From positions 1 through 33,647 of the forward strand of contig CAXNAD020000059.1 in assembly GCA_964200185.2 (NCBI GenBank): a DNA stretch of 33,647 nt, written 5' to 3'. The notes below the pieces were generated by a model, which was not told where the DNA came from, ran no database searches, and worked only from the letters and a program-made list of their open reading frames with translations. Shown here one piece after another: positions 19,314 to 30,175 of this stretch (the stretch's first letter is position 1; each line of letters begins with the position of its first letter). This DNA is from Choristocarpus tenellus KU-1152. Lineage: Eukaryota; Phaeophyceae. The position numbers were made by a program, and so were the translations under genes.

Positions 19314-22219
19314 ATGAGTGGGCTGCAGGCCGATGTCGACCTTGTTCCAGTGATCAATGGAGAGTTCACGATCGATAAACCTACGAACGAGATTGCGAAG
19401 GCATGTGGCAAAGCTCTTTCAGAGGGGAGGGACGTTAGAGTCGTGAAACTAAACGGTGGAAGCATTACATGCCTTGGCGTTTCATACATTGCCAAAGCGC
19501 TCAAAGGTGAGCAATCATCTCGTTGTGGTACATATGTTTCTTACAGCTCATGACACTGAGCAGCCTCAAAGAACAGAAAGGAGGAATACAAGGAACTCAG
19601 GCAACCACTAGGCTTTAACTTTATTAGCTCGACGTGGTTTGGGATACGGTAGGGGTGGGCGGTGGGTTATGAGGGAGGTATGGGTACCGTTCAACTTCCA
19701 GTGTTGACCACCAACTAACATCAACGTAACCACACACTTCCTTTCACTACCGTTGGTGTTCATGTTTATGTCAACTCAGGTAACACAACCCTCCGACACC
19801 TGGGCCTGGGTGGCAATAATGTCGGAGACATGGGCTGCAAGAGTCTGGGAAAACTTTTTGGTGGACATCTGACGTCTCTCGACCTCTCCAATGCCCAAGT
19901 TGGGTTGACCGGGCTCTCTACTCTGGTCCAAGGCATTACCAAGGTTCCATCCTTGCAAGTTCTGGATATAAGTGATAATAAACTCCCTACAGAAGGTCTG
20001 TATTTGATTTTGTTCTTGTTGCACAAAGGTATCCCTTATGCCCTACTTCTGTGAGTGAACTACCGTGTAATCAACCTCATCCAACCTCTGTTTTTCCCTC
20101 GTTCCTGCCGTGCCGGCTTCTCCGACCAGCCGGCCATCAGATTCAAATTCTTCTCAAGAACAGCTCCAGCATTCGGAAGTTATACATGGCCGGAAATTGC
20201 CTGCAGGACCGAGGGATGATGGCGTTGGCGGCGGCATTGAGCTGCATGAAACCCCCAAGGGTTGTTTGTCTCGATGTTGGGAGAAACAATATTGGCGATA
20301 AGGGCGTCAATTGGCTGGCTCGAGGGATCTCCGCTCTCTGCCGGAGCGAGTGTGTCTCAGCAACTGGTAAGACTCAAGCCGGTGGCTGTGCTGAGCTCCT
20401 CCTCAGAGACAACAGCATAACCCACGAGGGAGCACGGGAACTCGCAGGGCTCTTGTCAGAGGAGCGGTGCCAGCGACATCTTCGAGACCTGGATATCTCT
20501 TGTAATGTCATTACTGTGCAGGGCTTTGTGCCGTTGGTGGAAGCGCTGCAGGGATGCCGCTCCCTGACCCGACTTGATGCAAGCGGGTGTATGTTGGGCC
20601 CAGACGCCTTGACTCACACGGCAATGCTTTTGCGGGTTCCTGGGAACCGACTGAGGACGATTGAGCTGAGCCCAACACCAGGCTTTGCAGATCAGATTCT
20701 CTCTGACAATGGAGATAAGGGACTCTACCATGCTCTCCATGACGGTCTCTCTGAATTGGCGAAGGCCTTGTTGATGGCAGATGGTGTCACTGAACTGGGA
20801 CTTGGGGCATTTCTCTTCCCAAGGGAGAACGATGCTGCCTCTGTTAGTATCCAAGAGTCATTGCAGAGGAATGCCAAGAAAGCAGAGGTGGTGACAGCTG
20901 CAATGGAAAGTGTGGATGTATCAATTCCTACCTCTGTTTCTGGACCAGCTTCAGTGGGGAGTGCATCCCCTATGAGGGTTGCTGGCAGGACAAGGGCAAG
21001 GGCCGGAGCTTGTGCAAGCCCCAACAGTGGAAGAGGAATGGAGCGCAAGGGGAGTGGTGTTGAGGTCTCAAAGACCGCAAAGAGGCCAGGGTCACTAGAA
21101 AAGTCCAGAAACACAGGAGCCACTGAACGCAACAGGGGTGTAACAACTCCCGTGCGTAACAGGGCTGGAGCTGCAACCACAGGATCCAGCGACAAGCAGA
21201 GATCTAGCAGTGGGACAGAGCGAACCCGCTTAGGGGCAAGTGACAGATTGAAGAAATCGTCAGGGGTCGCGCCCAAGGCAACTCCCCCCCGGTTGAGAAC
21301 ACACACTTCCTCACCCACAGTGCAATCACCATTCGCCAGTAGGGTCGGGGTGAACGCAAGGCGTGCCCTGACTCCCCCACCTGTGGGTAAGCTGTCATCG
21401 TCCCCCAGTCGTTGTGCCAAGCAACAACAACAACATCAGCGGCTACATCACTCCTCATCCCGAAAAGAAACCTCTGTTTCTGAGTCTGCCCCAGATGAAC
21501 TGGACACCATGGAGGATGTGGACCCCCCAATGCGAATGGCTAGGCCTCAAAATAGTGGATCAGTAGTGGGGGCTGGTTCAATGACTGAGCGGGTCACTCC
21601 AAGGGGACAACGGGATCATGGTGTAAGCAGTGTGCGCAAACCGCCCCAAAAATCAGGATCGGGTGATGGTAACCTTAGAGGGACAACAGTCTGTGGAAAT
21701 TTCGCTGTGGGGGAAAATGAGCATGGGAGGGGAAGGTGTGGGTTCAGTGGAAAGGGCACCAGAGAAGTTTTCACGACATCAGGAGGGCCATGTGAACATA
21801 AGTCAAAGGCAACCTTTGGTTCCCTGACACCACAATCTGCTCCATCCTCTCCGCTTCCCCCACCCTCACCCTCCGCTTCTTGCTCGCGGTCTCCACGACC
21901 TGGTCACCGTTCTGGTGAATCGAGCTTGGAGGACATCGTTGCGCAGTGTGCGGCAGAGATCATGGTGGAGGACATCGACCTCAAGGAATATGATAAAGAC
22001 AACAAGCGTCAATCATCTCCGCCACCCGTGGCCCCGGCAGAGCTATATTCGTTTAGGTGGGGGGAGGGAGGGAGTTTGGCGGCATCTGGGGAAGGCGCAT
22101 CTGGGATGATGCAGGGTCAAGTGGGGGTTTCTGCTGCAAGGACACATCAGTCTGCGGAAATGATGGGCTATGTAGGTGGTAGTAATGCAGGTGAGGCTTG
22201 GAATTTTATTGTGCGATGA
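19314..22219 (+). CDS. RNI-type leucine-rich-repeat protein with long disordered tail (whole gene model)
   Basis: Exons are 19314-19506, 19780-19995 and 20130-22219, giving 832 residues. The start is the ATG of MSGLQADVDLVP. Junctions are AAAG|GTGAGC to ACTCAG|GT and GAAG|GTCTGT to GACCAG|CC, phase 1 in both cases, giving KAL-KGNTTLRHLGL and KLPTEAGHQIQI. About ten repeats of 28-29 residues of ribonuclease-inhibitor type span residues 40-330, for example LRHLGLGGNNVGDMG, LQVLDISDNKL, VVCLDVGRNNIGDKG and LRDLDISCNVIT. Residues from about 350 to 832 are Ser/Pro/Arg/Gly-rich and basic, with a short acidic helix near the end (EDIVAQCAAEIMVEDIDLKE). Such solenoids bind proteins. No NACHT, kinase or membrane domain is present. 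The function is probably scaffold-like or cytoskeletal, which is inference. Confidence 0.86.
19507..19779 (+). other. LRR gene intron 1
   Basis: This 273-bp intron begins GTGAGC and ends TCAACTCAG behind a T-rich stretch. It is inferred from the phase match and from the continuous LRR spacing after joining. Confidence 0.8.
19996..20129 (+). other. LRR gene intron 2
   Basis: This 134-bp intron begins GTCTGT, a weak donor, and ends CCGACCAG after a pyrimidine-rich run. Removing it restores the 28-residue LRR spacing, which is why the weak donor is accepted. Confidence 0.7.
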
Positions 22220-24065
22220 GAGGGAGAGATTTTACACGTGGATAAGTACTTGTTTTTTTTCTTGTTCGAGGCTGTAAAGCTTGAAACAGGTGAAGATCTG
22301 GTGTTGGAATGACTTCGATTCAAACCTTTGGAGTGTCACTAACCTCAACATGGATTTTTTTTGTAACTGTTGTTTGGTTGTTTATTTTCTTGTGCGCGCA
22401 CCCTCTGCTTCAAATTTCTTCTGTTGAGACTTGCTTTTCTTATTTCTTACTTTGTACTACGAAAACCTTGCTTCCTTTTTTTTAATCTCTTTATTTGTAC
22501 TACAAAAATCTTCAACTCACAACACTACATAGATAACTTTTCTTTGGTTGGGGGCATGTTAGTTGCCTGTACATTGAGGGGTGGGGGGATATATAGCATA
22601 GATTGCAACACGTAAGACTATGAGGCTGCAGCCAGCAGAAAAGATGATGTTTGGTTAGGGTTAGGGTTGCACTATAAACTTTATCTCTGGTGCTGCTGGC
22701 GTGTATTTTCTCACTTTTAGTAGTGACTATCAGTGGTAGAGTGTGTGCACACTCCAAAACAAAAATCGGCACAATTGTTCTTATTTTTCGTTTCTTTTTA
22801 TTGGTGGGAAGAGGCGTGGTATGTTTTGTTTGAAGATGTCCACGGTGCTGTTGTTTTGTGCAGACCACAGAATATTTTGGTGTGCGGCAAAATGTTTTTT
22901 TAGTCTTGATCGTGTCTGCTGAGCCCCTCCTGTACAAAAAGGACAAAAAGGTCCTACTTTACAAGTTTGAAATGTGGAAATGCATGAAATGAGCTCTTTA
23001 GAGGAAATTCAGGAGGAAAAAAACTTAGGGTTAGGGTCCTACTCACTCTTCGGGGGGTATTTTTAAGGTACAGATGAGAACTCCATCTGTAATGATTCAG
23101 ATTTCTCTAGGTAATGGCTCTTGTGAAAGGTATTTGTCTAGCACAAACATTCCAGTCTAACCCTAACCCTAACAGCTCTAATATTTCATGCCTACGGTAC
23201 TCTATTTGTCAGAAGTTATTGATAACCTTTCGGGATCAATTTGCACAATATTATTAATATTTGTCCCCCCTGTTGATCAGACGTATCACGTTCCACTGTA
23301 TTAGGGTTAGGGTAATGAATTGTTAAATGTAAATGGATCGCAATTAATTGAAACTGAAAATTGAGGCTCTTTTTGATTGGGTCGAATTTCCTGCCCTATT
23401 CGTGACTCTTGCGTATTTTGATTCTTGTTGAGGACAAAAAAAAATAGAGTTAATTTAACCTTCAATCGACCACACTATTGTTGTACTTTTGAAACAAAAC
23501 CTATTCTTACCAAAAGACCACTCCACAGTGGTAAGAAATATCAGAAGAAGTGGATAGGTGGCATGTCTGAGATTCAAATCTGATCCTCTCTTGCTTCAAT
23601 TTTTTCTTGCCTCAAGAATCACTGGAGATAGATTGGTTAAGGTCTTTAAGTATTGACTGTCCCTTGTGTTTGCCAAATTATATTGAAACCTTAGGTCATT
23701 TGATTTGTTTGCTTCTGTATTTTAGATCCCTTGTCTTCTTTTGTCAGTTCCAGGGTTGGGGTTAGGGTTGTGGAGATAAACTACAGTGTTTTTTTGATGA
23801 AGACATGTTTTGTTGCCATTATAGTTCTGATTCTGGAGAAGGTCTGTGCTCTGCTAGATCCACCTGTGCAGAACTAGTCCAGTTTTTTAATTTTCTTTTT
23901 TTGTGGCATTTGCACCTCTTACGACCTTAAACCTAGTTTGTTTCAGTTACACAACTCAACTTTCAGTGTGATTATGAACCAAATGCCGTGAAAGGTCAGC
24001 GATTTTTCCTTGTAATATCAAGAGCATGCCTCATGGAACGCTACTTTGATTGACTGCGTACCCAG
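22220..24065. other. Intergenic region or 5' introns; no supported exon
   Basis: This T-rich 1.8 kb follows the LRR stop codon. It contains TTAGGG-type tracts at 22655, 23025, 23301 and 23757, and one opposite CTAACCC tract at 23157-23173. Frames here are T-rich and not protein-like. It should hold the LRR 3' UTR and the promoter or 5' exons of the next gene. Confidence 0.5.
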
Positions 24066-24235
24066 CTACCTCCTTATCAATATTGCAATGTAACTGCAAC
24101 CGTTTGTGTTGGCCATGTGGGAACAGAAGACTCTAAATCTGGGGTGATGGTTCGTGCTGGGGTCTTGGGGTCGTCAACATCAACTGCAGTTGTGGCACAA
24201 GGTGGACGTTATCAGGGGACGGAGCTGGATGTCAG
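24066..24235 (+). CDS. Exon of an unidentified plus-strand gene
   Basis: Acceptor GCGTACCCAG and donor GTCAG|GTATCC enclose 56 codons plus two bases. The product includes LPPYQYCNVTATVCVGHVG, then VMVRAGVLGSSTSTAVVAQG and GRYQGTELD. A GGRY motif occurs in HisRS-like folds but nothing else supports that. Its base and residue composition clearly differs from the flanking T-rich introns. The split Ser codon is completed by exon 25071-25185. Confidence 0.55.
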
Positions 24236-25070
24236 GTATCCCGCTTGTTGATCTAAGATAATCAGTGTTGCCCAGTGCGTGTTTTTCAAATGCAGGGTAT
24301 GCTAGGCAGGTTATTTTGGGGGGGGAGTCATACAGGGATCAAATATTGCACACTTTTTGTTCTTTTTTCAAATAGTTACGTAGGGTTAGGGTTAGGGTTG
24401 GGTTTTTTGAAGGAGAAAATACATGCGCAGGACTGTAATTTTCTGGATCTTCTTGTCTCCGCTTGAACTGTTCTGCGCAACAATCTTGAAGTAGTATTGC
24501 TCTCTCTGTCCTCTTGAAAGTGACAGGAAGAAATGCACTTTCAGTGTTAGGGTTAGGGTTAGAGGTTGTGAGTATGGCACAGATTATTTGTTCTCCTTGC
24601 ATCAACATCTCCAGTAGACTATACTTACAAGGAGATTCAATATTTCATAGCTTAGGGTTAGGGTTAGCTCAGAAACAAGTTGTGCTTAGAAGGGGATCGG
24701 TTTGTCTGATGCTTGTCGAGTTTTTTTTCAAAATTGAGAGGAACTGTGGAGGCAATGATAAAACAAAAAGAACTAATTTCAAAATTAGGATTGCTTCTTC
24801 AACCCTGACAATGTTTTTTGTTGTGAATATTTCTTTGATGTGTTGACATCACTCCATGGCTCTGCTGGTTCAGCACTTAAATACTATGTTCTATTTCATG
24901 AAATAACTAATACATCAAAAGCAGGGATGTGATGAAAATAAATATTAATGAGATACATGTTTGATGAGCTCTTCAACACATGAATCAGTATCGCTTCCCC
25001 CTCTTTCCTAATCACAATCCCCGTACATTTCTGTGCCAACTTTATCTACCACGTGTTTGATTTCACCCAG

Positions 25071-25185
25071 TGAGGCATCCCAGAACCAACAGCTTGTTCG
25101 TGTCACTGACTTAGGAGTGGTGATTGGTCCAATGGTCGCCCGTGAGGTGGCAAAGGAGCTCGGTGTGATGGAAGTCAAAATGAAG
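25071..25185 (+). CDS. Exon of the same unidentified gene
   Basis: Acceptor GATTTCACCCAG leaves T, completing Ser (AG+T) from the previous exon, giving TELDV-SEASQNQQLVRV. The exon continues TDLGVVIGPMVAREVAKELG and ends EVKMK at donor AAG|GTGGGC, phase 0. It is compact, soluble and helix-forming. No family is recognised. The intron before it carries three TTAGGG tracts. Confidence 0.58.
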
Positions 25186-25412
25186 GTGGGCTGAGACATC
25201 CGAAATTGTACCTTTACTTGGAATACTCGCTGAAATTGTCAAACAAAGAGTTCCCTAAGCATATCAGACATTGTTATCACGTTATAGATGCTGTGAATAG
25301 CAGAGGGGTTTTTGTGTGAAGTAAGGCATGGTTTAGTGTTAGGGTTAGGACTTCGGCGCTTTTTCCACAAAATCCCACGCTTCTGATTTCCAAATAAAAC
25401 TTTCTTGTTCAG

Positions 25413-25462
25413 ATCTGTGCAAAAGAGGAATGCCAGAGTTCATGGTCAAACACTCTATTGAG
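25413..25462 (+). CDS. Candidate 50-bp exon
   Basis: Acceptor CTTTCTTGTTCAG and donor TTGAG|GTAGCA are both good, and phase 0 matches exon 25071-25185. It encodes ICAKEECQSSWSNTLL. The next exon was not found in the required phase, so this is provisional. Confidence 0.35.
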
Positions 25463-25517
25463 GTAGCAGCAAAAGTCAGATTTTATCAAGCAATGATGTG
25501 ACTGTCCAATTTAACAG

Positions 25518-25780
25518 GACTTTTCATCAAGGTGAACAAATATGAACAGTCCAGGACATGGGCTGGAGTGGTTTCAATATTTCCTGAAATGTCCAGACCG
25601 GGTTCACCAAAGATCGTATCTGAACCGGACAGTAGACAGGGCTGTGACCACATTAATGCAGGGATAGTGTGTAGTTGGATGACCATGTTCAATCCCAATG
25701 ACTTCTTGATGGTGGGAAAGAATGATTTGACTGACTGCACACTACGTAGTACATACTTTTTTTTTTCTTTTGTATTTTGA
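25518..25780 (+). CDS. Candidate exon, open on both strands
   Basis: After acceptor CAATTTAACAG (25517) one plus frame stays open to TGA at about 25780, with LFIKVNKYEQSRTWAGVVSI and FNPNDFLMVGKNDLTD. The minus strand is also open over 25486-25740 with equally plausible text (DTIFGEPGLDISGN, HVLDCSYLFTLMKSPVKL). I cannot decide which strand is coding. Neither phase fits the candidate exon at 25413-25462. Confidence 0.3.
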
Positions 25781-26895
25781 ATTATTTGACAATATTTACC
25801 GAGTTGGATCAGTTAAAAATAATGATTTTTCATACAGGATGGTTAACTATTTGAGCATGGCAGGGTCAAGGGCTGCCCTGCAGCCATGCTGACTGCCTGG
25901 ACTGATGATCAGCCCTGAAACTAATACCAAGCAGAAATATATATAGTTATGGCAATATGACGGAAACACGATTGAGTTGCATAATTGAGTTGATTGTTGA
26001 TAGGCTGCTTTGTGGGAGAGCTGTACTATGTGCCGCTTCAGTGAATAGGGGTCGGGTGAGTTCATTGTAAGATTCAGGTGCTATCCCTGTGAAATATTTG
26101 CATGTGTGTTGTGTCTTCATCTGCTGTACTTACTCGGTGCTGATAGTGCTGATACTATTTTGTAGTGGGTTCAAGCCCATGTGTGTGGTTGTTGACGAGT
26201 TGAGTCTCTGCTCAACGCTTCAGCAAGATCTTGGTGGCGTTTTCTTAGTGCACTAGAGTTCGCTATGCACTTTCCTGTCCTTGGTATTGGTGAAAGTAGT
26301 ATGGATTGGTTTTTGCCATGATGCTAACCATTCAAATGCTGTCGCCCTTGGACATATATTTTGATGTACCTAAAATATCATGACATGTAATTAGGGTTAG
26401 GGTTAGCGTACCTGTAACATTGTGTGTTGAGAGTGTTGGTGGGGTTGTATTTTTGTTTTGGGTCCCATCAATGTTTTTTGCTGCAAGCTAAGCAGTGATA
26501 AGAAATTTCTTTCTGAGAGAGTTGTATGCATCGTGCTTAGGATTACCAAGGCTCGTTTTAACCCTAGAGCCTATCCCTTCTTTTGAGAAACACAAGATTA
26601 GGTGTATGCAAATCTGATAATACTCTTGTTGAGTTAGGATTAGGTTTAGTTGGCAATGTACAGAATTGACATTACTTGTCTGCTTTTCCAGAGTGACAAA
26701 GTCATTGTCTTCCTCTCTTCTCGATTTTCGCACTCATGTAATCACATTGACTCACAGTGTCTTGAACAGGAGCTATATTCTGTTTCATCCATGACATAGT
26801 TGAAAAGATGGTTACTGTTCACGAGCTCAGTTTGATTCCTTTCTTCTCACATCTCTTCTCATTTTTGAAAAAATGCACATTGTACGACAACAATC
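25781..26895 (+). other. Probable intron, no firm exon
   Basis: AT-rich sequence with one TTAGGG tract (26391-26406). A short frame after acceptor TTGACTCACAG near 26757 (CLEQELYSVSS) ends at a stop within 14 codons. No exon can be supported. Confidence 0.4.
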
Positions 26896-27519
26896 AAGGG
26901 TGATCTGGATGCAGCTATGCTCACCATGAAGCAGGAGATCCACATGATAGACCAGCAGGGCTCTAAAGCAAGAACTAAGATGGAAAAGAGAATCAGCAGG
27001 GGACTCAAGGGTCTCCTCAACCGCATCCAGATGCTTGAGCGCCGATATGCTGCAATTGAGATGGATAACCCTGTAGAGGACGGGGGCCACCGTCGCATCA
27101 GTGGGGATAGCCTGGAATCTATTGAGGAGGAACGGAGTCGAAAGCAACCCCCTTGGCCAATGCAAATAGGTAAATATGGACATGGGGCAGTAAGCTCGTT
27201 GCCAGCAGAGGAGGGGGAATCAGTTGCAGGTGCCGAGGGAATGAAATCCATTGCTGGTGTTGGTATCTCTGATCCTGTGACTGGTTCGGTGGGGGAAGGA
27301 GAGGAGGAGGAGGAGGAGGAGGCTGCAGCAGAAGCTGACATGATCAGGCGTTTGGAGGAGAAGATGTCAGCACTGGAGCTTAAGCTACGTGGGCATGAAG
27401 AGAGGCAGATCAATGACCGAGGAAGAGCCAAAGTGAGGAGCAATGGCTACCAGGGTGCAGCTGGGAGGGGGGTTGGAAATGATAGCATTTCTGGTGACAC
27501 TAGCCCAGAGGCTAGGTAG
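26896..27519 (+). CDS. Terminal coiled-coil exon
   Basis: An acceptor at CAATCAAG follows a long pyrimidine tract, and the frame runs GDLDAAMLTMKQEIHM to TAG at 27519. Two amphipathic helices (GLKGLLNRIQMLERRYAAIE and IRRLEEKMSALELKLRGHEE) flank an acidic Glu-run linker. The C-terminal tail is Arg/Gly/Ser-rich. It is probably the last exon of the gene carrying exons 24066-24235 and 25071-25185, but intermediate exons are missing, so this link is inferred. The opposite strand is also open and reads as low-complexity Ser/Pro/Leu, which I take as a shadow. Confidence 0.6.
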   Translation, partial: KGDLDAAMLTMKQEIHMIDQQGSKARTKMEKRISRGLKGLLNRIQMLERRYAAIEMDNPVEDGGHRRISGDSLESIEEERSRKQPPWPMQIGKYGHGAVSSLPAEEGESVAGAEGMKSIAGVGISDPVTGSVGEGEEEEEEEAAAEADMIRRLEEKMSALELKLRGHEERQINDRGRAKVRSNGYQGAAGRGVGNDSISGDTSPEAR

Positions 27520-29380
27520 TGAGGGAGAGTGTAGTTGGATGAAACGGTGTCTGTCAGGGCTGGTTGCCCTTAGTTTGGTGGGGCTGTTGGGGATTGATGG
27601 ATCTGGTCCCTGTTAGATGTGGTGATAGTGTTTGACTGTATTGGGAAGGTTATGTATGAGTGGAGTGTTCATTGAAAGTTGTTGATCCTGGGGCTTTCTG
27701 AAAAGGGGCTTGCGCATTGTGTGGGGTTTGACTGTTGGTTTTAACAGCCAGCACACTTGAGAAGAGATAGTCCGGTAGCTGCTCTATTCCTGTGCCGGTA
27801 GTTGTGCTTCCTGGTCATTATTGAATGCTTGGCAGTATTATGCCATGCTGCTTGGCATCCATAAGCAAGCTCAATTAATCCCTTGTGGAAAGGTTGCGTG
27901 CATACTATTGTAGACAATACATATTGATAGCATCAGGGGCGTCAGCCACCCCCAGAGCGTTGTACTTCAAGATGGCCTAGTTGAAGAAGTAATGAAATAC
28001 ATGGTGCCCTACAGCATGCTGTAGTAGAAGGGGTGTGTGTTGTGGGAAGTTAGGTTACGAAGAGGGGAAGCAGCTACGGTGCTTCTAGTTGGGGGTGGAA
28101 AGGGGAGTTGGAAGAGGCACAGTTGGATGGGATGAGAGCAGCCACCCACAGGTGCTCCTGTATGCTCTGGTAGTTTTTTTTCCTGCAGGTCTGAGTGATT
28201 GAATCTGGGTCAGGGGGGGTATTTATATCTTGTGGATTGTTATTATTTTTATCTTGGTGTCTGGTGTACCTACAATGGTTGATGTTCGTGGTCACAAAAA
28301 AGTGGATGCAGAATTTGAAGGCTGGCTGGATTGTTCATGAGCACCTGAGATGCTGGCTGGGGGTTATTAAGGACTAGGGTATGGGAAGGGTATGAAGGGA
28401 GTTATTCCTCAGTTACCTTTCCTTTTTTTTGTCGAGGATGGATGTACAGGTGGTTTGACAGGGAACAAGCCGTAGATTTCCAGGTTTGGGGTCTGAATTT
28501 TCTGCGCTGCTGTAATGAGAAGGACAGTTTCAAGGGAGGACAAAATGGCAACTATGAAGGATGTCAAGTGAAGCAGTTGCATTGCTGAGATTTTTTTAAG
28601 GCAATGGGTTTGTAGTACTGGAAGAGGCTTGAATAGTGTAGATGAGAGAGTATCGGAGCTTTGTGGTGTTCGTTAGCGCCTGGGCAAGAAATGGATTGGT
28701 TTGAGGGATGCTGTGTGTAAAGTACAAAAACGTGGTTGTGCTTATTGAGCTGCACCCACAGGGCCATTCTGTGGGTGTTGCTTATTTTTGCCTTTCTTGC
28801 TATTTGAATGGAAGAGTATTTGTGCAGTAATGACAATACTTTTGAGAATTTATATTATCACTGAAGATGGAAGTGGCTGTGTGTGTTGATCGATCAACCC
28901 AAACCATGAAATATATCACACCAGGTAGTGGTCAACCCAAACAGAGGAGATAGAAATTGTGTGAAATGATGAAAAATAAAAGAGATTGAATGTTCGGCAC
29001 CTTTCATGTTGCTCCTATTGATGACAGAGTGTGAGGTTTGGTGCAAGTGGTTAATCATTTAGTGGCAAGAAGAAATGTTCTTTTTCCAAGCTGCTGTCCA
29101 TCCAATGTCAGCTACATAGTTCAACACTTCGTGGGATGCGTCAATGATTAAGCTCAGTCGCCTCAAATTGACTGGTGCCACAATTGATGGGACCTCACTA
29201 CTCTATGAAATTTGGCACAGTAAGTGTCTTTTTGGAGGAGGCTTGTCAAGAAAATGCATATGGTCCAACGAAATGACATTCTAGGAATTTTTCGATAGTC
29301 AATGATGAAAATAACCAAGTAACAATTGACACAATTCATAATATGAACGACCACAACATCTGGTTCCCCCATCATTATAC
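27520..29380. other. Intergenic; 3' flank
   Basis: This is G/T-rich sequence after the coiled-coil exon. Short frames near 28.1-28.8 kb lack splice sites and protein-like composition. A perfect 16-bp palindrome lies at 28009-28024. Nothing else is supported. Confidence 0.5.
28009..28024. repeat. Perfect 16-bp palindrome
   Basis: CTACAGCATGCTGTAG reads the same on both strands. It lies in intergenic sequence and could be a dimeric protein site or chance. Confidence 0.6.
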
Positions 29381-29519
29381 CATCTTGGGGTAAGTGCAGG
29401 GGTGGGGTTCGCACCTCTGCCTGACCAAAGTTTGGGTGATACAGATGGCACATGGTGTGTTTCCTCTGTGTGGTGCTGTGTTCAACCTCCCAAGTTTACG
29501 ATATACCTGACCCACTCAC

Positions 29520-29752
29520 TTCATTTGCCAACGGTCCTTGAACTGGTTACAGGAACCATCCAAGAAAATGTGGAGCAAATTGAGAACCTGTCCATATCCT
29601 GTGGCCAAGGCATTAAATTGCTTGATGATCAGCTTCTCGAGCAAGTGCTGCAAAAATAGGTTACTATCCTGCACAGTGTCAGTGCTGACAACTATGACGC
29701 TGTGTGCCCTCATCCGGCCCATGAGTATCCCTTTCCTACTGAAGTCTCTCAT
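29520..29752 (-). CDS. Transposon-like gene exon with DGxxxQFKxR signature
   Basis: It begins at ATG or after AG at 29753. It includes HSVIVVSTDTVQDSNLFLQH and LLHIFLDGSCNQFKDRWQM and ends at donor AA|GTGAGT (phase 2). The opposite strand is also open (about 85 codons) but lacks a recognisable motif. Confidence 0.55.
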
Positions 29753-29756
29753 CTAG

Positions 29757-30043
29757 TCAACAACCAAATTGACCAGCTGAACTCATGACCATCTTGAAGA
29801 ATTGAACTTCTGTCATGTCTTGAACTGCGTGGCCATAGTGTGACTTGAAGTCGATCAATATGATTTTGTGCCCTTGCGGGTTTGTAATTGTATATGGTAT
29901 ACTGCGTTGGCCTGTCTCTTTTGTCTTTTGCATCGTTTTAGCTCGCAGAGATAATGTCTTCTCGTCGTAGTCAAGGACTACAACAAAGATTTGGGAGAAC
30001 TCTTTTGTCACCAGAAAGAACACCAAGACGTTTGGCACATACG
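29757..30043 (-). CDS. Transposon-like gene exon (central)
   Basis: It starts after acceptor ATAAACACCAG behind a pyrimidine-rich tract and ends at TGA. It includes YVPNVLVFFLVTKEFSQIF, DYDEKTLSLRAKTMQKTKE and GHKIILIDFKSHYGHAVQD. The strand-helix pattern and conserved acidic residues suit a nuclease-like core, but the catalytic residues cannot be assigned. Confidence 0.55.
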
Positions 30044-30175
30044 CTGGTGTTTATGGGGGAGAGAAGGGATTCGGTGAAAAAACAGTCGTGGAGAAATTTC
30101 CCCAATAAGGAATTTATTGAGCGTACTGAACCAACCATGTGTGTAGATATGATAATGAATGTTAAGGATGCTTAC

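Larger units (their letters stand above)
22655..26406 (+). repeat. Telomere-like TTAGGG tracts in and around the plus-strand gene
   Basis: TTAGGG tracts of two or more units occur at 22655, 23025, 23301, 23757, 24381, 24546, 24652, 25339 and 26391. One opposite tract (CTAACCC) lies at 23157-23173. They sit in introns or spacers, never in the proposed exons. Confidence 0.92.

Noticed and set aside
20725-21420. A 231-codon minus-strand frame opposite the LRR tail
   Set aside because: Its Leu/Pro/Ala-rich text is the complement of a Gly/Ser/Arg-rich tail. The plus frame has 832 continuous codons with recognised LRRs.
23545-23590. Second T-arm-like sequence (GAGATTCAAATCTG)
   Set aside because: No matching acceptor or anticodon stems; a simple small hairpin.
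24066-24235. Reading GGRY as evidence for a HisRS-like domain
   Set aside because: Only four residues match and the surrounding class II synthetase motifs are absent.
26160-26195. tRNA-like T-arm (GTGGGTTCAAGCCCAT)
   Set aside because: No acceptor stem, anticodon arm or D arm could be placed at tRNA spacing upstream.
26859-27443. A 194-codon minus-strand frame opposite the coiled-coil exon
   Set aside because: Ser/Pro/Leu low complexity mirrors the Glu/Gly-rich plus frame, which has clear heptads.
29750-29762. TGACTAG stop context that could promote readthrough in the transposon-like gene
   Set aside because: The in-phase downstream frame hits another stop after six codons, and the next long frame is shifted by one base, so readthrough would not join them.
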